Of a stretch of 64,000 nt of DNA, positions 1-12,732 are shown piece by piece. A program made the translations under genes and the position numbers. Positions within the stretch are counted from its first letter, which is position 1. Each line of letters opens with the position of its first letter. The stretch comes from JAEUIT01 sp044220875 (GTDB lineage: Bacteria > Planctomycetota > Phycisphaerae > Phycisphaerales > SM1A02), in contig JBGAQH010000005.1 of NCBI GenBank assembly GCA_044220875.1, forward strand, positions 124,001 through 188,000. The letters are read 5' to 3'. Below the pieces are notes generated by a model. It ran no database searches, had not been told where the DNA came from, and worked only from the letters and a program-made list of their open reading frames with translations.

Positions 1-3000
1 TGCGAATCACGTTGTCGGGTCCGACGACATGGAACGCGCTGCCGTCCCGCGACCAGTCGACATGCCGGAGCGCGGTGCGCGGACCGTACGGGGTGATGAC
101 CGCGAGATCCTGCTTCATGCGCCGGTGCCAGACCCGAACCGTGCCGTCGTCGGAGCAGCTCAGGAAGAGGTCGGGATCCGTCGGATGGCCCATGACGCGT
201 GACGGAAAGGCCGAGTGACCGCGGGCGATGCGCGGGTCGTCGGTCTTCGGATCCCAGAGGAGAAGGTCACCCGACCAGAGCCCCATGACGACCGAGAGGC
301 CGTCCGCCGACCATGCCGCCGAGAATGCGCCGATCGTGCCGACGAGCGTACGGACGCCGTCGTTGGCAAGATCGACAACCAGATTTTCGCCGCGGCGCTT
401 GCAGACCAGAAGCTCCTGCGCGTCGGGGGAGAATCCGATGGCCAGGAGCTCCGAATTGCCCGGAGGAAGGGCGATGCAGTTCGAGCCGTCGTGGAGGTCG
501 AGAATGCGCACGCCATAGGAGCGGGTGGCGAAGGCGACACGGTCGCCGTGCTCGTCGATGGTGATCGTTCCGTACTCGCCCAGAATCGCCCCGCTGGCCC
601 TGCCGACTTCGCTGCCGTCGTCGGTCGAGAGCACGCGAACGCTGCCGTCGGAGAGGATCGCGGCGAGCCGCTCTCCATCGCGCGAGACGCGGACGATGCG
701 CGGCTGCGGCCCCTTCACCGACCAGCGCGTGCTTCCGTCGAACCCCATGCAGCGGAGTTCCGTGGCGTTCGCGCAGAGGTACCCGCCGTTGGCGGCGTTG
801 AATGCGTAGGGAACGAAGCCGGGAGGAGGCGTTGTCACGCGGGCGGGATGGTCGGGACCGGTGAACAGCGTGAAGGCGAGCGTTCGGCTCTGACCGCTGA
901 ACATGAGGGCCGCGCCATCGCGTGACTGGTCCATACGCGTGCCCAAGAGCGGAGCGAGCGTGCGGACGGTGCCGCTGGCGATGTCAACGTCCATCGTGTC
1001 CCACCAGCCGGGCAAGATCAGCTTCGAGCCGTCACGCGAGAAGCGCAAGTCCAGGACCGCGCCGGGGTGGATGCGCCCGGCGAGCACCTGTCGCCAGCTC
1101 GCGCACTCGTACACGGCATAGTCGCGCGGCACCACGGCGACGCCCAGGAGATGCCCCGTGGGATCGAAGTCCAGACCGTTGATGCCGCGCTGGAAGTGGG
1201 CGACCACCCGCACCGGTCGCAGGCCGCTTGCGTCGGGCGGGTCGACCACGACGACGCGCCCGTCGGCATAGCCGATCGCGATCGATCCGTTCGGACTCAC
1301 CGCCAGGTGCGTGGCGGGACTTCCGCCGTCGAAGAGTAGGGGCGGAAGGCCCGGGTCGATGCGGTCGATGAGGCGCACCATGCCGTCGGCGCCAACGCAG
1401 AGAACATGGTCGTTGTCGAGGAAGCGCACCACCGTGCGTCCGCGGACGACGGCGAACAGCAGCCGTTCGAATTGCCGGCGCTCGACGCTCCACAGCGTGA
1501 CGCCGCCGTCGCTGTCGCCGCAGGCGAGCCACCGTCCGTCGGGGCTGACTGCGACATCGCCGGCGTCAATCGCCGGACCCTCGAAGGGATGCGTCGAGCC
1601 GTCCGACGGGTCCACCAGCGTCGGCGGCGCGTCGGACGAGCCGACGATCGCTGTGTATCCCTCATTGACCGCTGCGATGGAGCGGACGATCTCGCCGATC
1701 CAGAAGCCGACGAAGGGGCCGCGCGTCCACATCATCTCCCGCAAAGCCCACCGGGCCTGCACCGAGGAGGGGCGGGCGAGCAGCGCGGTCCAGAGCAGGT
1801 CGCGCCCCTCGTTGATGTTCCCCTCGAGCACGCGCTGGCGTCCGCGGTCGATGTCGCGCTGAAAAAGCTCGTCGCGGACCTCGTTGGCCAGCAGGGTCGC
1901 CGTCTCCTCCGCACGGACGGCGGCGTCCCGGTCGCGCCGGGCCTGCTCGAATCCGAGGAGGGCCATGACCAGGCCGGCGATGATCGCGGCGACGACCACG
2001 ACGCCAGCCACCAGGCTGACGGTGTGGCGCCGGGCGAGCTTCGCAAGGTAGTAGGCCGCGGAGGGAACGCGGGCCGACACCGGCTCGTCGCGAAGATGGC
2101 GATCGAGATCGTCGGCGAAGGACGCGACGGTCGGGTATCGCCGGCCCGGCGCGAGCGCCAGCGACCGAAGCGTGATCGCCTCGAGATCGCCGCGGACCAT
2201 GCGGCGCAGCGAACGTTCGTCGGTCTGGCGGGCGTCGGCGATCCGCGCGAGATCCGCGCCGGCCAGCGCCGAGAGAGGACGCAGCGGCTCGTCGTCCCGC
2301 ACGCGTCGCCGCAGCTCGTCGAGCGACGGAACCGGGGCCTCTCGCCCGGCAAGCCGCAGCCTGGCCCGCAGTGGCGTGGCGCCGACCAGCAGTTCGTAGA
2401 GGATGACGCCGAGGGCATAGACATCGCTGCGGATGTCGACGTCGCTGCCGCCCGCCTGCTCCGGGCTCATGTAGTCGGGCGTGCCGATGGCGTTCCCGAT
2501 CGTGGTGGTGAAGGTCCGCTCCGTCGTCGAGCGGGTGAGGGCCTTGGCGATGCCGAAGTCGATGACCTTGACGGCGGGACGGCCATCGACGTCGGTGACG
2601 AGGATGTTCGAGGGCTTGAGGTCGCGATGGATGACGCCCTTCTGGTGGGCGTGCTGCACCGCGGCGCAGACGTCGAGGAAGAGCTGCAGGCGGGCGCGAA
2701 GGCCGAGCCGCCGCGCGTCGCAGAACTGGGTGATCGGCAGCCCGCGCACCAGCTCCATCACGAAGTAGGGTCGCCCATCCGAGGTCGAACCGGCGTCGAG
2801 GACGCGGGCGACATTGGGGTGCTCCATCTGGGCGATTGCCTGTCGCTCCGCCTCGAAGCGACGGACGACATGGCGGGTGTCCATGCCGAGCTTGATGACC
2901 TTCAGGGCCACGTCGCGCCGCACGGGCTCCTCCTGCGTGGCGAGGTAGACCGTTCCCATGCCGCCTTCGCCGAGGACGTCGGTGACGCGATAGCGGCCGA

Positions 3001-3256
3001 TGACCGCGCCGATCCCGGTGCGGATCACCGCGGTGTCGAGCGTCTCTGAGGGGCGATCGTGGAAGGCAAGAAGCGAGCGGACTTCGACGAGGAGCGAAGC
3101 GTCGCCCTGGCAGAGCGACTCGAGGAGCTGCTCGCGCTCCTGCGCGGAGGCGTGACGCACCTGTTCGAAGACCTGTGCGGCGCGCTGAAAGAGGCTCGGC
3201 GCGCCGCTTGACGCATCCGAGGGCCCCGTCGCTCCGGTGATCGCGTCATCGTTCAC
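1..3256 (-). CDS. Serine/threonine protein kinase with WD40-like C-terminus (3' end cut by window edge)
   Basis: The reading frame stays open from a GTG start at 3256 to the left edge (about 1085 residues, C-terminus missing). An in-frame stop lies just upstream of the GTG. The kinase domain begins near residue 80 with the glycine loop GEGGMGTVYLA, then VALKVIK (ATP-binding Lys), HRDLKPSN near residue 208 and a DFG motif. One membrane helix (VVVVAAIIAGLVMALLG) sits near residue 410. The rest contains repeated 'SPDGRWLACGDSDGG', 'SADGLSVVM' and 'DWSRDGSAFHVVG' units typical of WD40/beta-propeller repeats. The architecture is a cytoplasmic Hanks-type kinase, a helix and an outside propeller. 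The gene starts 22 nt after the ECF sigma factor, a pairing common in planctomycetes where the kinase is thought to control the sigma factor. The substrate is unknown. Confidence 0.93.
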   Translation of the reverse strand, partial: MNDDAITGATGPSDASSGAPSLFQRAAQVFEQVRHASAQEREQLLESLCQGDASLLVEVRSLLAFHDRPSETLDTAVIRTGIGAVIGRYRVTDVLGEGGMGTVYLATQEEPVRRDVALKVIKLGMDTRHVVRRFEAERQAIAQMEHPNVARVLDAGSTSDGRPYFVMELVRGLPITQFCDARRLGLRARLQLFLDVCAAVQHAHQKGVIHRDLKPSNILVTDVDGRPAVKVIDFGIAKALTRSTTERTFTTTIGNAIGTPDYMSPEQAGGSDVDIRSDVYALGVILYELLVGATPLRARLRLAGREAPVPSLDELRRRVRDDEPLRPLSALAGADLARIADARQTDERSLRRMVRGDLEAITLRSLALAPGRRYPTVASFADDLDRHLRDEPVSARVPSAAYYLAKLARRHTVSLVAGVVVVAAIIAGLVMALLGFEQARRDRDAAVRAEETATLLANEVRDELFQRDIDRGRQRVLEGNINEGRDLLWTALLARPSSVQARWALREMMWTRGPFVGFWIGEIVRSIAAVNEGYTAIVGSSDAPPTLVDPSDGSTHPFEGPAIDAGDVAVSPDGRWLACGDSDGGVTLWSVERRQFERLLFAVVRGRTVVRFLDNDHVLCVGADGMVRLIDRIDPGLPPLLFDGGSPATHLAVSPNGSIAIGYADGRVVVVDPPDASGLRPVRVVAHFQRGINGLDFDPTGHLLGVAVVPRDYAVYECASWRQVLAGRIHPGAVLDLRFSRDGSKLILPGWWDTMDVDIASGTVRTLAPLLGTRMDQSRDGAALMFSGQSRTLAFTLFTGPDHPARVTTPPPGFVPYAFNAANGGYLCANATELRCMGFDGSTRWSVKGPQPRIVRVSRDGERLAAILSDGSVRVLSTDDGSEVGRASGAILGEYGTITIDEHGDRVAFATRSYGVRILDLHDGSNCIALPPGNSELLAIGFSPDAQELLVCKRRGENLVVDLANDGVRTLVGTIGAFSAAWSADGLSVVMGLWSGDLLLWDPKTDDPRIARGHSAFPSRVMGHPTDPDLFLSCSDDGTVRVWHRRMKQDLAVITPYGPRTALRHVDWSRDGSAFHVVGPDNVIR

Positions 3257-3278
3257 GGCGCTTCAACGACTGGTCTGG

Positions 3279-3917
3279 TCATCCTTCGGTGGTGGGCTGG
3301 TGGGCCGAACTGGCGTTCGGTCCGGCATTCGGATCGGCGACGGAGGAAAGTCGCCGCGCGAGCCACGCCCGGGCCATCGACCAATCGGCATCGGCGGTGC
3401 TGCGGGCGATATTGAGGGCCTTCGCGGTTTCTTCCAGGGTCAGCCCTCCGAAGAAGCGCAGTTCGACCACGCGGGCCTTGCGGGCGTCGAGGAGGGCCAG
3501 TTCCTCCATCGCGTCGTTGAGGGCGAGGAGTTCGAGGGCGTCGGGGGCTTCGACGGCGGTGTCGACCATCTCGACCCGCAGCCAGCCCCGGCCCCGCTTC
3601 CCGGTCGTGTGCTTGCGGGCATGATCGATGAGGATCTGCCGCATCGCATGGGCCGCATAGACGCGGAAGGCCGCCTCACCGAGCGACGCCCGCCAGGCGT
3701 CCCCGAGCCGCGCCCCAAGCCGGAGGTACGCCTCGTGTACTAAGGCGGTCGGCTGGAGCGTGTGGCCCGGACGTTCCTTGCGAAGAAGCACCCCGGCAAC
3801 CCGACGCAGCTCCTCGACCGCCTCGGGGGGCAGGGCGAGGCCGCCAGTCTGGCCGGACTGGCCGGCGGAGGCCTCGGTCGACGATCGACCGGCGGGATTG
3901 TTCGAGGTGCTTTGCAC
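3279..3917 (-). CDS. ECF-type RNA polymerase sigma factor (planctomycete-type, TIGR02999-like)
   Basis: A 212-residue sigma-70-like protein. Region 2 carries the signature LQPTALVHEAYLRL followed by FRVYAAHAMRQILIDHARK. Region 4 carries RVVELRFFGGLTLEETAKAL with a helix-turn-helix (NIARSTADADWSMARAWL). The family directs RNA polymerase to alternative promoters, often together with an adjacent Ser/Thr kinase, which is the case here. I chose the GTG at 3917 because a GGAGGA ribosome-binding site precedes it. An upstream in-frame GTG at 3962 would add 15 residues but has no such site. The gene lies 61 nt after the GspE-like gene and 22 nt before the kinase, all on the minus strand, consistent with co-transcription. 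It carries a rare TTA leucine codon (3743..3741). Confidence 0.93.
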   Translation of the reverse strand: MQSTSNNPAGRSSTEASAGQSGQTGGLALPPEAVEELRRVAGVLLRKERPGHTLQPTALVHEAYLRLGARLGDAWRASLGEAAFRVYAAHAMRQILIDHARKHTTGKRGRGWLRVEMVDTAVEAPDALELLALNDAMEELALLDARKARVVELRFFGGLTLEETAKALNIARSTADADWSMARAWLARRLSSVADPNAGPNASSAHQPTTEG

Positions 3918-3978
3918 TGGGAGTCGTTCCTCCGGGTGAAGCGTGAAGCGTCGGAAAAGCACCCGACGAGAGGGGTGC

Positions 3979-5676
3979 CTATCCCTTCGTCGCCCTGATC
4001 GCCTCCGCGATGGTCGTCGTGCCGGTCAGGATCGACCGATAGGCGGCGTCGCGCAGGAGGGTCAGGTCGCCGTCGGCGCAGGCAGCGCTGGCGATGCGCG
4101 AGGCGTTGGCCCGCTGCATGATCATCTCGCGGGTCTTCTCGCTGAGGGCGAGTAACTCGTAAATACCCACGCGGCCGCGGTAGCCGGTCTGGCGGCATTC
4201 GCGACAGCCGACCGCCTCGTAGATCTCGGGGACCTCGCCCAGGCTGAGCGAGGTCAGGAAGTCTGGGGGCACTTCGCTCGGCTCCGGCCGCACCGCCCGT
4301 CGGCAGTGGACGCAGAGTCGGCGCAGCAGTCGCTGGGCCATGATCCCCTCGACCGAACTGGCCACAAGGAAGGGCTCGACGCCCATGTCGAGGAGTCGCG
4401 TGGTCGCGCCGGCGGAGTCGTTGGTGTGCAGGGTCGAGAAGACGAGGTGGCCGGTGAGCGAGGCCTGCACCGCAGCGCTCGCCGTCTCCTGATCGCGGAT
4501 CTCGCCGATCATGACGATGTCGGGGTCGTGACGGAGAATCGCCCGCAGACCCGCCGCGAAGGTGAGGCCGACGCCGCTGTTCACCTGGATCTGGTTCACG
4601 CCGGGGACGTGGTATTCGACCGGATCCTCGACGGTGATCGCCTTCACCTCATCGCTCACGATCCGTGAGAGCGAGGCGTAGAGCGTCGTGCTCTTGCCGC
4701 TGCCGGTCGGGCCGGTGACGAGCAGGATGCCGTGCGGTCGGGCGATCAGGGCATCCCAGCGGGCGAGGATGTCGGCGGGCATGCCGAGCTGATCGAGGCC
4801 CATCAGGACCGCGCTCTTGTTCAGGACACGCAACACGACGCCTTCGCCGTGCAGCATCGGGATGATCGAGACGCGGAGGTCAAACTCGGTCCCCTTGTGC
4901 CGCAGGGTGATGCGGCCATCCTGCGGCCGCCGCTTCTCGGCGATGTTCAGGTTCGCCATGATCTTCAGGCGGCTGACGATCGCGTTGCGGAAGCGGCTGA
5001 TCGTGGCGGGCACGCCGGCGTTCGAGAGGACGCCGTCGATCCGGTAGCGGACGCTCAGGTCGTTCTCGTAGGGCTCGATGTGGACGTCGGTCGCCCGCTC
5101 GCGAATCGCCTCGATGAGAAGATCGTTGACGAGCTTGATGACGCTCGCCTCTTCGGCGTCGTCCTCGCTGCCGGCGTCGAAACCGCCGGTTCCCTCGTCC
5201 GCCGGACCGGTGCGTTCCTCGGCCGAAAGGGCATCCAGCGTGTCGCCGGCGACGCCGTAGTGGCGGCGGATGAACTTCGCGATGTCGCTGTCATCGGCGA
5301 GGACGAGATCGATCGACATCCCCGTCGCCAGACGAAGTTCGTCGAAGGCATGGAGATGGAAGGGATCGCTGGTAGCGACCCGCAAGGTCCGTTCGCCCAA
5401 GCCGACGCGGGCGATCGGCACGCAGCGGAGCTTGAAGACGAGTTTCGCCGGCAGGCTCCGCAGGGTCTGCGGATCGGGATCGAGTTCGTCGAGGTCGACC
5501 ACCGGAAGCTCGAACTGCTCGGCGATCGCCTGGAGGATCGAGCGCGACTGCACGTAGCCGAGCCGCACCGCCGCCTGGTCGATGCGCTCTCCGGTCCGCC
5601 GGTGCTCCTCGATCGCTCGCTCGAGCTGCGTTGGCTCGAGGAGGCAGTGCTCGCGGAGGATCGCTTCGATGCTCAT
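3979..5676 (-). CDS. GspE/PulE/PilB-like secretion or type IV pilus assembly ATPase
   Basis: A 565-residue ATPase of the type II secretion/type IV pilus family. An N-terminal GspE_N/MshEN-like domain (IEAILREHCLLEPTQLERAI) is followed by the catalytic core: Walker A GPTGSGKST near residue 320, Walker B-like DIVMIGEIRD near 382 and the His-box TLHTNDS. A zinc-binding CxxC pair (LCVHC near 452, CRECRQTG near 490) is diagnostic of GspE/PilB over the retraction ATPase PilT. I chose the ATG at 5676 because longer versions run into the upstream gene, which ends at 5682. No pilin, GspD or GspF genes are in the window, so the secretion partner machinery lies elsewhere. It is likely co-transcribed with the FIST gene, five nt upstream. 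Confidence 0.93.
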   Translation of the reverse strand: MSIEAILREHCLLEPTQLERAIEEHRRTGERIDQAAVRLGYVQSRSILQAIAEQFELPVVDLDELDPDPQTLRSLPAKLVFKLRCVPIARVGLGERTLRVATSDPFHLHAFDELRLATGMSIDLVLADDSDIAKFIRRHYGVAGDTLDALSAEERTGPADEGTGGFDAGSEDDAEEASVIKLVNDLLIEAIRERATDVHIEPYENDLSVRYRIDGVLSNAGVPATISRFRNAIVSRLKIMANLNIAEKRRPQDGRITLRHKGTEFDLRVSIIPMLHGEGVVLRVLNKSAVLMGLDQLGMPADILARWDALIARPHGILLVTGPTGSGKSTTLYASLSRIVSDEVKAITVEDPVEYHVPGVNQIQVNSGVGLTFAAGLRAILRHDPDIVMIGEIRDQETASAAVQASLTGHLVFSTLHTNDSAGATTRLLDMGVEPFLVASSVEGIMAQRLLRRLCVHCRRAVRPEPSEVPPDFLTSLSLGEVPEIYEAVGCRECRQTGYRGRVGIYELLALSEKTREMIMQRANASRIASAACADGDLTLLRDAAYRSILTGTTTIAEAIRATKG

Positions 5677-5681
5677 GCGCG

Positions 5682-6923
5682 TCAGTCGTGAGGAAGCGAA
5701 CGGAAGAGGGCGGCGCTCACGGTGTGTCCGTGGAGCCACGACGGCGGTGACGAGGCCGGACCAGCGTGATTCGTCGTGCTTCCGATCGGGCCGATCTCAC
5801 CGGCCGCGAAGAAGCCGGCGAGCGGCGGATCGCCGAGGCGCCGCGCGAAATGGCGGGCGTCGACATGCGGGGCCCGGAAGAGCTTTCGACCCCGTCCGCC
5901 GCAGGTGGCCATGAAGACGGCGAAGGGGGCGTCCTGCATCTGTTCCTTGTCGAGGAGGAGATCGAGGTCCTCGACCGCGGTCGTCCGGTCGCGAAGGAAG
6001 AACTGCACGGTGCGTCCGGCGCGGGCCGAGTCGCCGACGATGAGGGTGTTCTTCTTGGTGTCGGCGCCGAGCACGCCGCGAAGCAGAAAGTCGCCTCGTC
6101 CGAATCGCTCTTGGTACTCGTTGACGGCGAAGCCGAGCAGGAGTCCTTCGCGGACGGCGGTGCGCTCGTCATCGGGCAGGCCGCCGATCGTCTCGCGGGC
6201 GACGTCAAGGGCGGGACGTCCGCCGAGCTGTTCGACGATGTTGCCCTTGGCCTTCGTGATCACCATCGGTCGCCCGACCGGTCGGCAGCCGGGGCTGACC
6301 AGCGGATCGACCGAGATCGGACCGGAGAGCGTCACGCCCACCGCGCCGCTGGCGGCGAGGGCTCGATCGAGCACGAGGACGTTCGCGCCGGGCTGACTCG
6401 AGCCGCTGGCCAGTCCACCGATGATCGGAAAGGTGTGGTCCGATGTCGCCTCGGCGATGCGCCGCAGAAGCACCGGCGCCTGGAGCGAGAAGGGATCGGC
6501 GAAGAGGAGCGTCGCCTTCGCTTCGGGACCGGCGCCGATCCGCTCGCGAATGTGCTCGTCCGACCAATGCTCGGTGGGGCCGTCAAAGGGATCGAAGCGC
6601 ACCGGATCGATGGTCACCCCGGGGAGGCGAAGGGCCAGGGCGCTCATGCCCGGACCGCCCTCGACCTCATGCCGTGGCCCGACGACCCACTCGGCCGTCA
6701 CGCCCACGATGCAGCGGGGTTCGACCAGCTTGGTGATGAGGTTGGCCGCCTCACCGAAACCCGCCCGGTGGTGGAAGGAACCGAAGAGGAGGACCAGGTC
6801 AGCGCCGCCCCCCGAGAGCCCGCTGTTGATCCTCGTGGCGACCTCCAATGCAGCCGTTCGCGTGTCGATCTGGGTCGACAGCCCGGCGCTGGCGGTCAGG
6901 GTTGGGGAGGTGGGCAAGGACAT
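5682..6923 (-). CDS. FIST domain sensor protein
   Basis: A 413-residue protein with a FIST_N region (LVLLFGSFHHR.., GVTAEWVVGPRHEVEGGPGMSALALRLPG) and a FIST_C-like second half (LLLGFAVNEYQERFGRGDFLLRGVLGAD.., FFAAGEIGPIGS). FIST domains are signal-input modules proposed to bind small ligands such as amino acids. Here the domain stands alone, with no fused output. The ATG at 6923 was chosen because the sequence from there is FIST-like, whereas the longer open frame upstream is low-complexity and Arg-rich. Its stop is five nt from the GspE-like gene, so the sensor may be tied to secretion or pilus activity; that link is inferred from position only. It is divergent from rpsT. Confidence 0.85.
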   Translation of the reverse strand: MSLPTSPTLTASAGLSTQIDTRTAALEVATRINSGLSGGGADLVLLFGSFHHRAGFGEAANLITKLVEPRCIVGVTAEWVVGPRHEVEGGPGMSALALRLPGVTIDPVRFDPFDGPTEHWSDEHIRERIGAGPEAKATLLFADPFSLQAPVLLRRIAEATSDHTFPIIGGLASGSSQPGANVLVLDRALAASGAVGVTLSGPISVDPLVSPGCRPVGRPMVITKAKGNIVEQLGGRPALDVARETIGGLPDDERTAVREGLLLGFAVNEYQERFGRGDFLLRGVLGADTKKNTLIVGDSARAGRTVQFFLRDRTTAVEDLDLLLDKEQMQDAPFAVFMATCGGRGRKLFRAPHVDARHFARRLGDPPLAGFFAAGEIGPIGSTTNHAGPASSPPSWLHGHTVSAALFRSLPHD

Positions 6924-6941
6924 GGGCGGTCGGCGCACCTG

Positions 6942-6947
6942 AGGGTA
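6942..6947 (-). promoter_or_regulatory. Possible -10 element (TACCCT) for the FIST operon
   Basis: TACCCT lies 18 nt before the ATG of the FIST gene on the minus strand and resembles the TAC[A/G]CT elements upstream of other genes in this window. No convincing -35 box was seen. Confidence 0.25.
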
Positions 6948-7107
6948 CCGGGTCCGGAAGCGAAAGTGCAGGGGCGATCCGGCAATTGGGGGTGTCGCGG
7001 CGGTTGCGGCGTCGGAGCGAGCCCCATAGCTTGAGCGACCTCGGGACGAGGCGGGCGCGACACGTTGCGAGCTCCCGGTCGGGACGGCGTCCGAGCCGCC
7101 CCAGCCC

Positions 7108-7136
7108 TTGCAGTTTCCGATCGCTTCTGCCACACT
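7108..7136 (+). promoter_or_regulatory. Candidate rpsT promoter
   Basis: TTGCAG (7108-7113), a 17-nt spacer and CACACT (7131-7136) form a sigma-70-like arrangement about 64 nt before the rpsT start. The -10 shares the CACTCCC tail seen at other genes here. It is supported only by spacing and resemblance. Confidence 0.35.
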
Positions 7137-7200
7137 CCCGCGTTTCTCCGGCCACCGCCCTCGGAATGGGGGGGCCGATGCCCACGCAGGAACGTCCCCA

Positions 7201-7476
7201 GTGCCAAATACCGAATCTGCCAAGAAGCGGGTCCGCCAGACCAAGAAGCGCAACGCCTTGAACAATTGGCGGAAGCGCCAGATCAAGGACCAGACCAAGG
7301 CCTTCCTCAAGACCATCACCGCTGGCGATGCCGCGGCGGCGGAGGTGGAGTTCCGCAAGGTCGCTGCGATCCTCGACAAGGTCGCGACCAAGAACACGAT
7401 CCACAAGAATGCCGCAAGCCGCCGCAAGAGCCGCCTGGCCAAGCGACTGAACGCGCTCAAGAAGACCAAGGCCTAA
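7201..7476 (+). CDS. rpsT: 30S ribosomal protein S20
   Basis: A 91-residue, Lys/Arg-rich helical protein matching S20: N-terminal NTESAKKRVRQTKKRNALNN, a middle helical stretch, and a C-terminal NTIHKNAASRRKSRLAKRLN. S20 binds 16S rRNA at the bottom of the small subunit and acts early in 30S assembly. The GTG start at 7201 gives the usual S20 length; an AGGA lies about eight nt upstream. An upstream in-frame TTG would add 31 non-homologous residues. It is monocistronic, or co-transcribed with the CPBP gene 32 nt downstream. Confidence 0.96.
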   Translation: MPNTESAKKRVRQTKKRNALNNWRKRQIKDQTKAFLKTITAGDAAAAEVEFRKVAAILDKVATKNTIHKNAASRRKSRLAKRLNALKKTKA

Positions 7477-7508
7477 GTAGCCTTCGCGCCGGCAAAGGTG
7501 GCCCGACG

Positions 7509-8378
7509 ATGGCAAGGGCACCATCTCAGCATCGCTCGGGGAAGACCCGGGGTGATGTCTCAGCGAAGGCCGTCCGCAGCGCGACCCGTTCCGACGGGAG
7601 CGCCGCTGCGGACGGCTATTTTTCGCGCTCCCAGCAGCCGCTGGAGATCCTCTTCTTCCTCCTGCCGCTTGTTCTTCTCTACGAGTTGGGGCTGGTGCTC
7701 GTCCTTCGCTCCGGCGGCATGGTGCTCGACAACCGCGCCCACGATGCGATTCGTCGGGTCTTCGACGCGATCGGCATCGACGCGACGGCCATGAGCCTGC
7801 CGGTGCTCTCGCTGCCGGGCATCCTGCTGGTGGTCGTGCTGCTCGTCTGGCAGGTGCTCACGCGGCGGCGATGGCACGTCGACCTCCGCAGCGTCGCGCT
7901 CATGGCCGCGGAGAGTGCGGCGCTGGCCGTTCCGCTGGTCATCCTGGTCCAGCTCGTCGTGCAGGTCCTCTCGCACACGTCGGCGGCGCCGACCGCCGCG
8001 GACACGGCGGGCGCGGCGGTGCCGCCGCTGGGTGAACTGCCGATTCTCGGGCGGCTCGCGGTCTCGATCGGCGCTGGGCTCTACGAGGAGCTCATCTTCC
8101 GCATGGTGCTCATCGCCGTGCTGCACACGCTGCTGGTCGACGCCCTCCGCTGGAAGGAGGGGCATGGGATCGCCCTCTCGATCATCCTGTCGGCGGTGGC
8201 ATTCGCCGCGTATCACCCGCTGCGCGACGCCAGCGGGGCGATCGAATGGTCGCGGGCCTGCGCGTATCTCGTCATCGGCGGCTACTTCGGGGCGGTCTTC
8301 GCCTTCCGCGGCTTCGGCATCGTGGTGGGAACCCACGCGAGCTACGACATCGCGGTGCTGCTGCTGCCGCGGGTCTAG
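7509..8378 (+). CDS. CPBP family intramembrane glutamic endopeptidase
   Basis: A 289-residue polytopic membrane protein (about seven hydrophobic segments, the first being ILFFLLPLVLLYELGLVLVL). It carries the CPBP/Abi motifs: EELIFR near residue 192 (EExxxR), AFAAYHP near 236 (FxxxH), and VGTHASYD near the end (HxxxD-like). CPBP proteases are related to Rce1 and MroQ and cleave or protect membrane-associated substrates; the substrate here cannot be deduced. The ATG at 7509 starts a plausible protein after rpsT, and longer versions overlap rpsT. The N-terminal 35 residues are basic and not family-conserved. The gene ends 14 nt from the convergent hybrid kinase gene. Confidence 0.88.
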   Translation: MARAPSQHRSGKTRGDVSAKAVRSATRSDGSAAADGYFSRSQQPLEILFFLLPLVLLYELGLVLVLRSGGMVLDNRAHDAIRRVFDAIGIDATAMSLPVLSLPGILLVVVLLVWQVLTRRRWHVDLRSVALMAAESAALAVPLVILVQLVVQVLSHTSAAPTAADTAGAAVPPLGELPILGRLAVSIGAGLYEELIFRMVLIAVLHTLLVDALRWKEGHGIALSIILSAVAFAAYHPLRDASGAIEWSRACAYLVIGGYFGAVFAFRGFGIVVGTHASYDIAVLLLPRV

Positions 8379-8392
8379 CGATGCGGCGGCGC

Positions 8393-12526
<4,134 letters not shown>

Positions 12527-12714
12527 GGACTCGACACTCCTTACGCGATCGCACCAGCATGGTGCTCACACTGGTCATCGGCGTCTTGTGGCGCCGCTTG
12601 AGGCGAGTTCCCCGGGAAGGCCAAAAGCAAACACAGTCTCTGCCATCCACGGGCGACGGCCTGGGGTCAACGGAGCGGAGCCGCCGGAGGCCCAAACATG
12701 GGAACTGGCGCCGT

Positions 12715-12720
12715 TACACT
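12715..12720 (+). promoter_or_regulatory. Candidate -10 element TACACT for the agmatinase gene, near-leaderless
   Basis: TACACT followed by CCC lies 12 nt before the ATG at 12733. A transcript starting about seven nt downstream of this box would have a leader of only a few nt. The same TAC[A/G]CT layout recurs at other starts in the window. Confidence 0.45.
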
Positions 12721-12732
12721 CCCGCACCCCCC

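Noticed and set aside
1406..3049. 547-codon open frame on the plus strand opposite the Ser/Thr kinase
   Set aside because: It is the antisense shadow of a well-supported kinase; the product is Arg/Asp/Gly-rich with no domain. G+C-rich genes leave such frames open.
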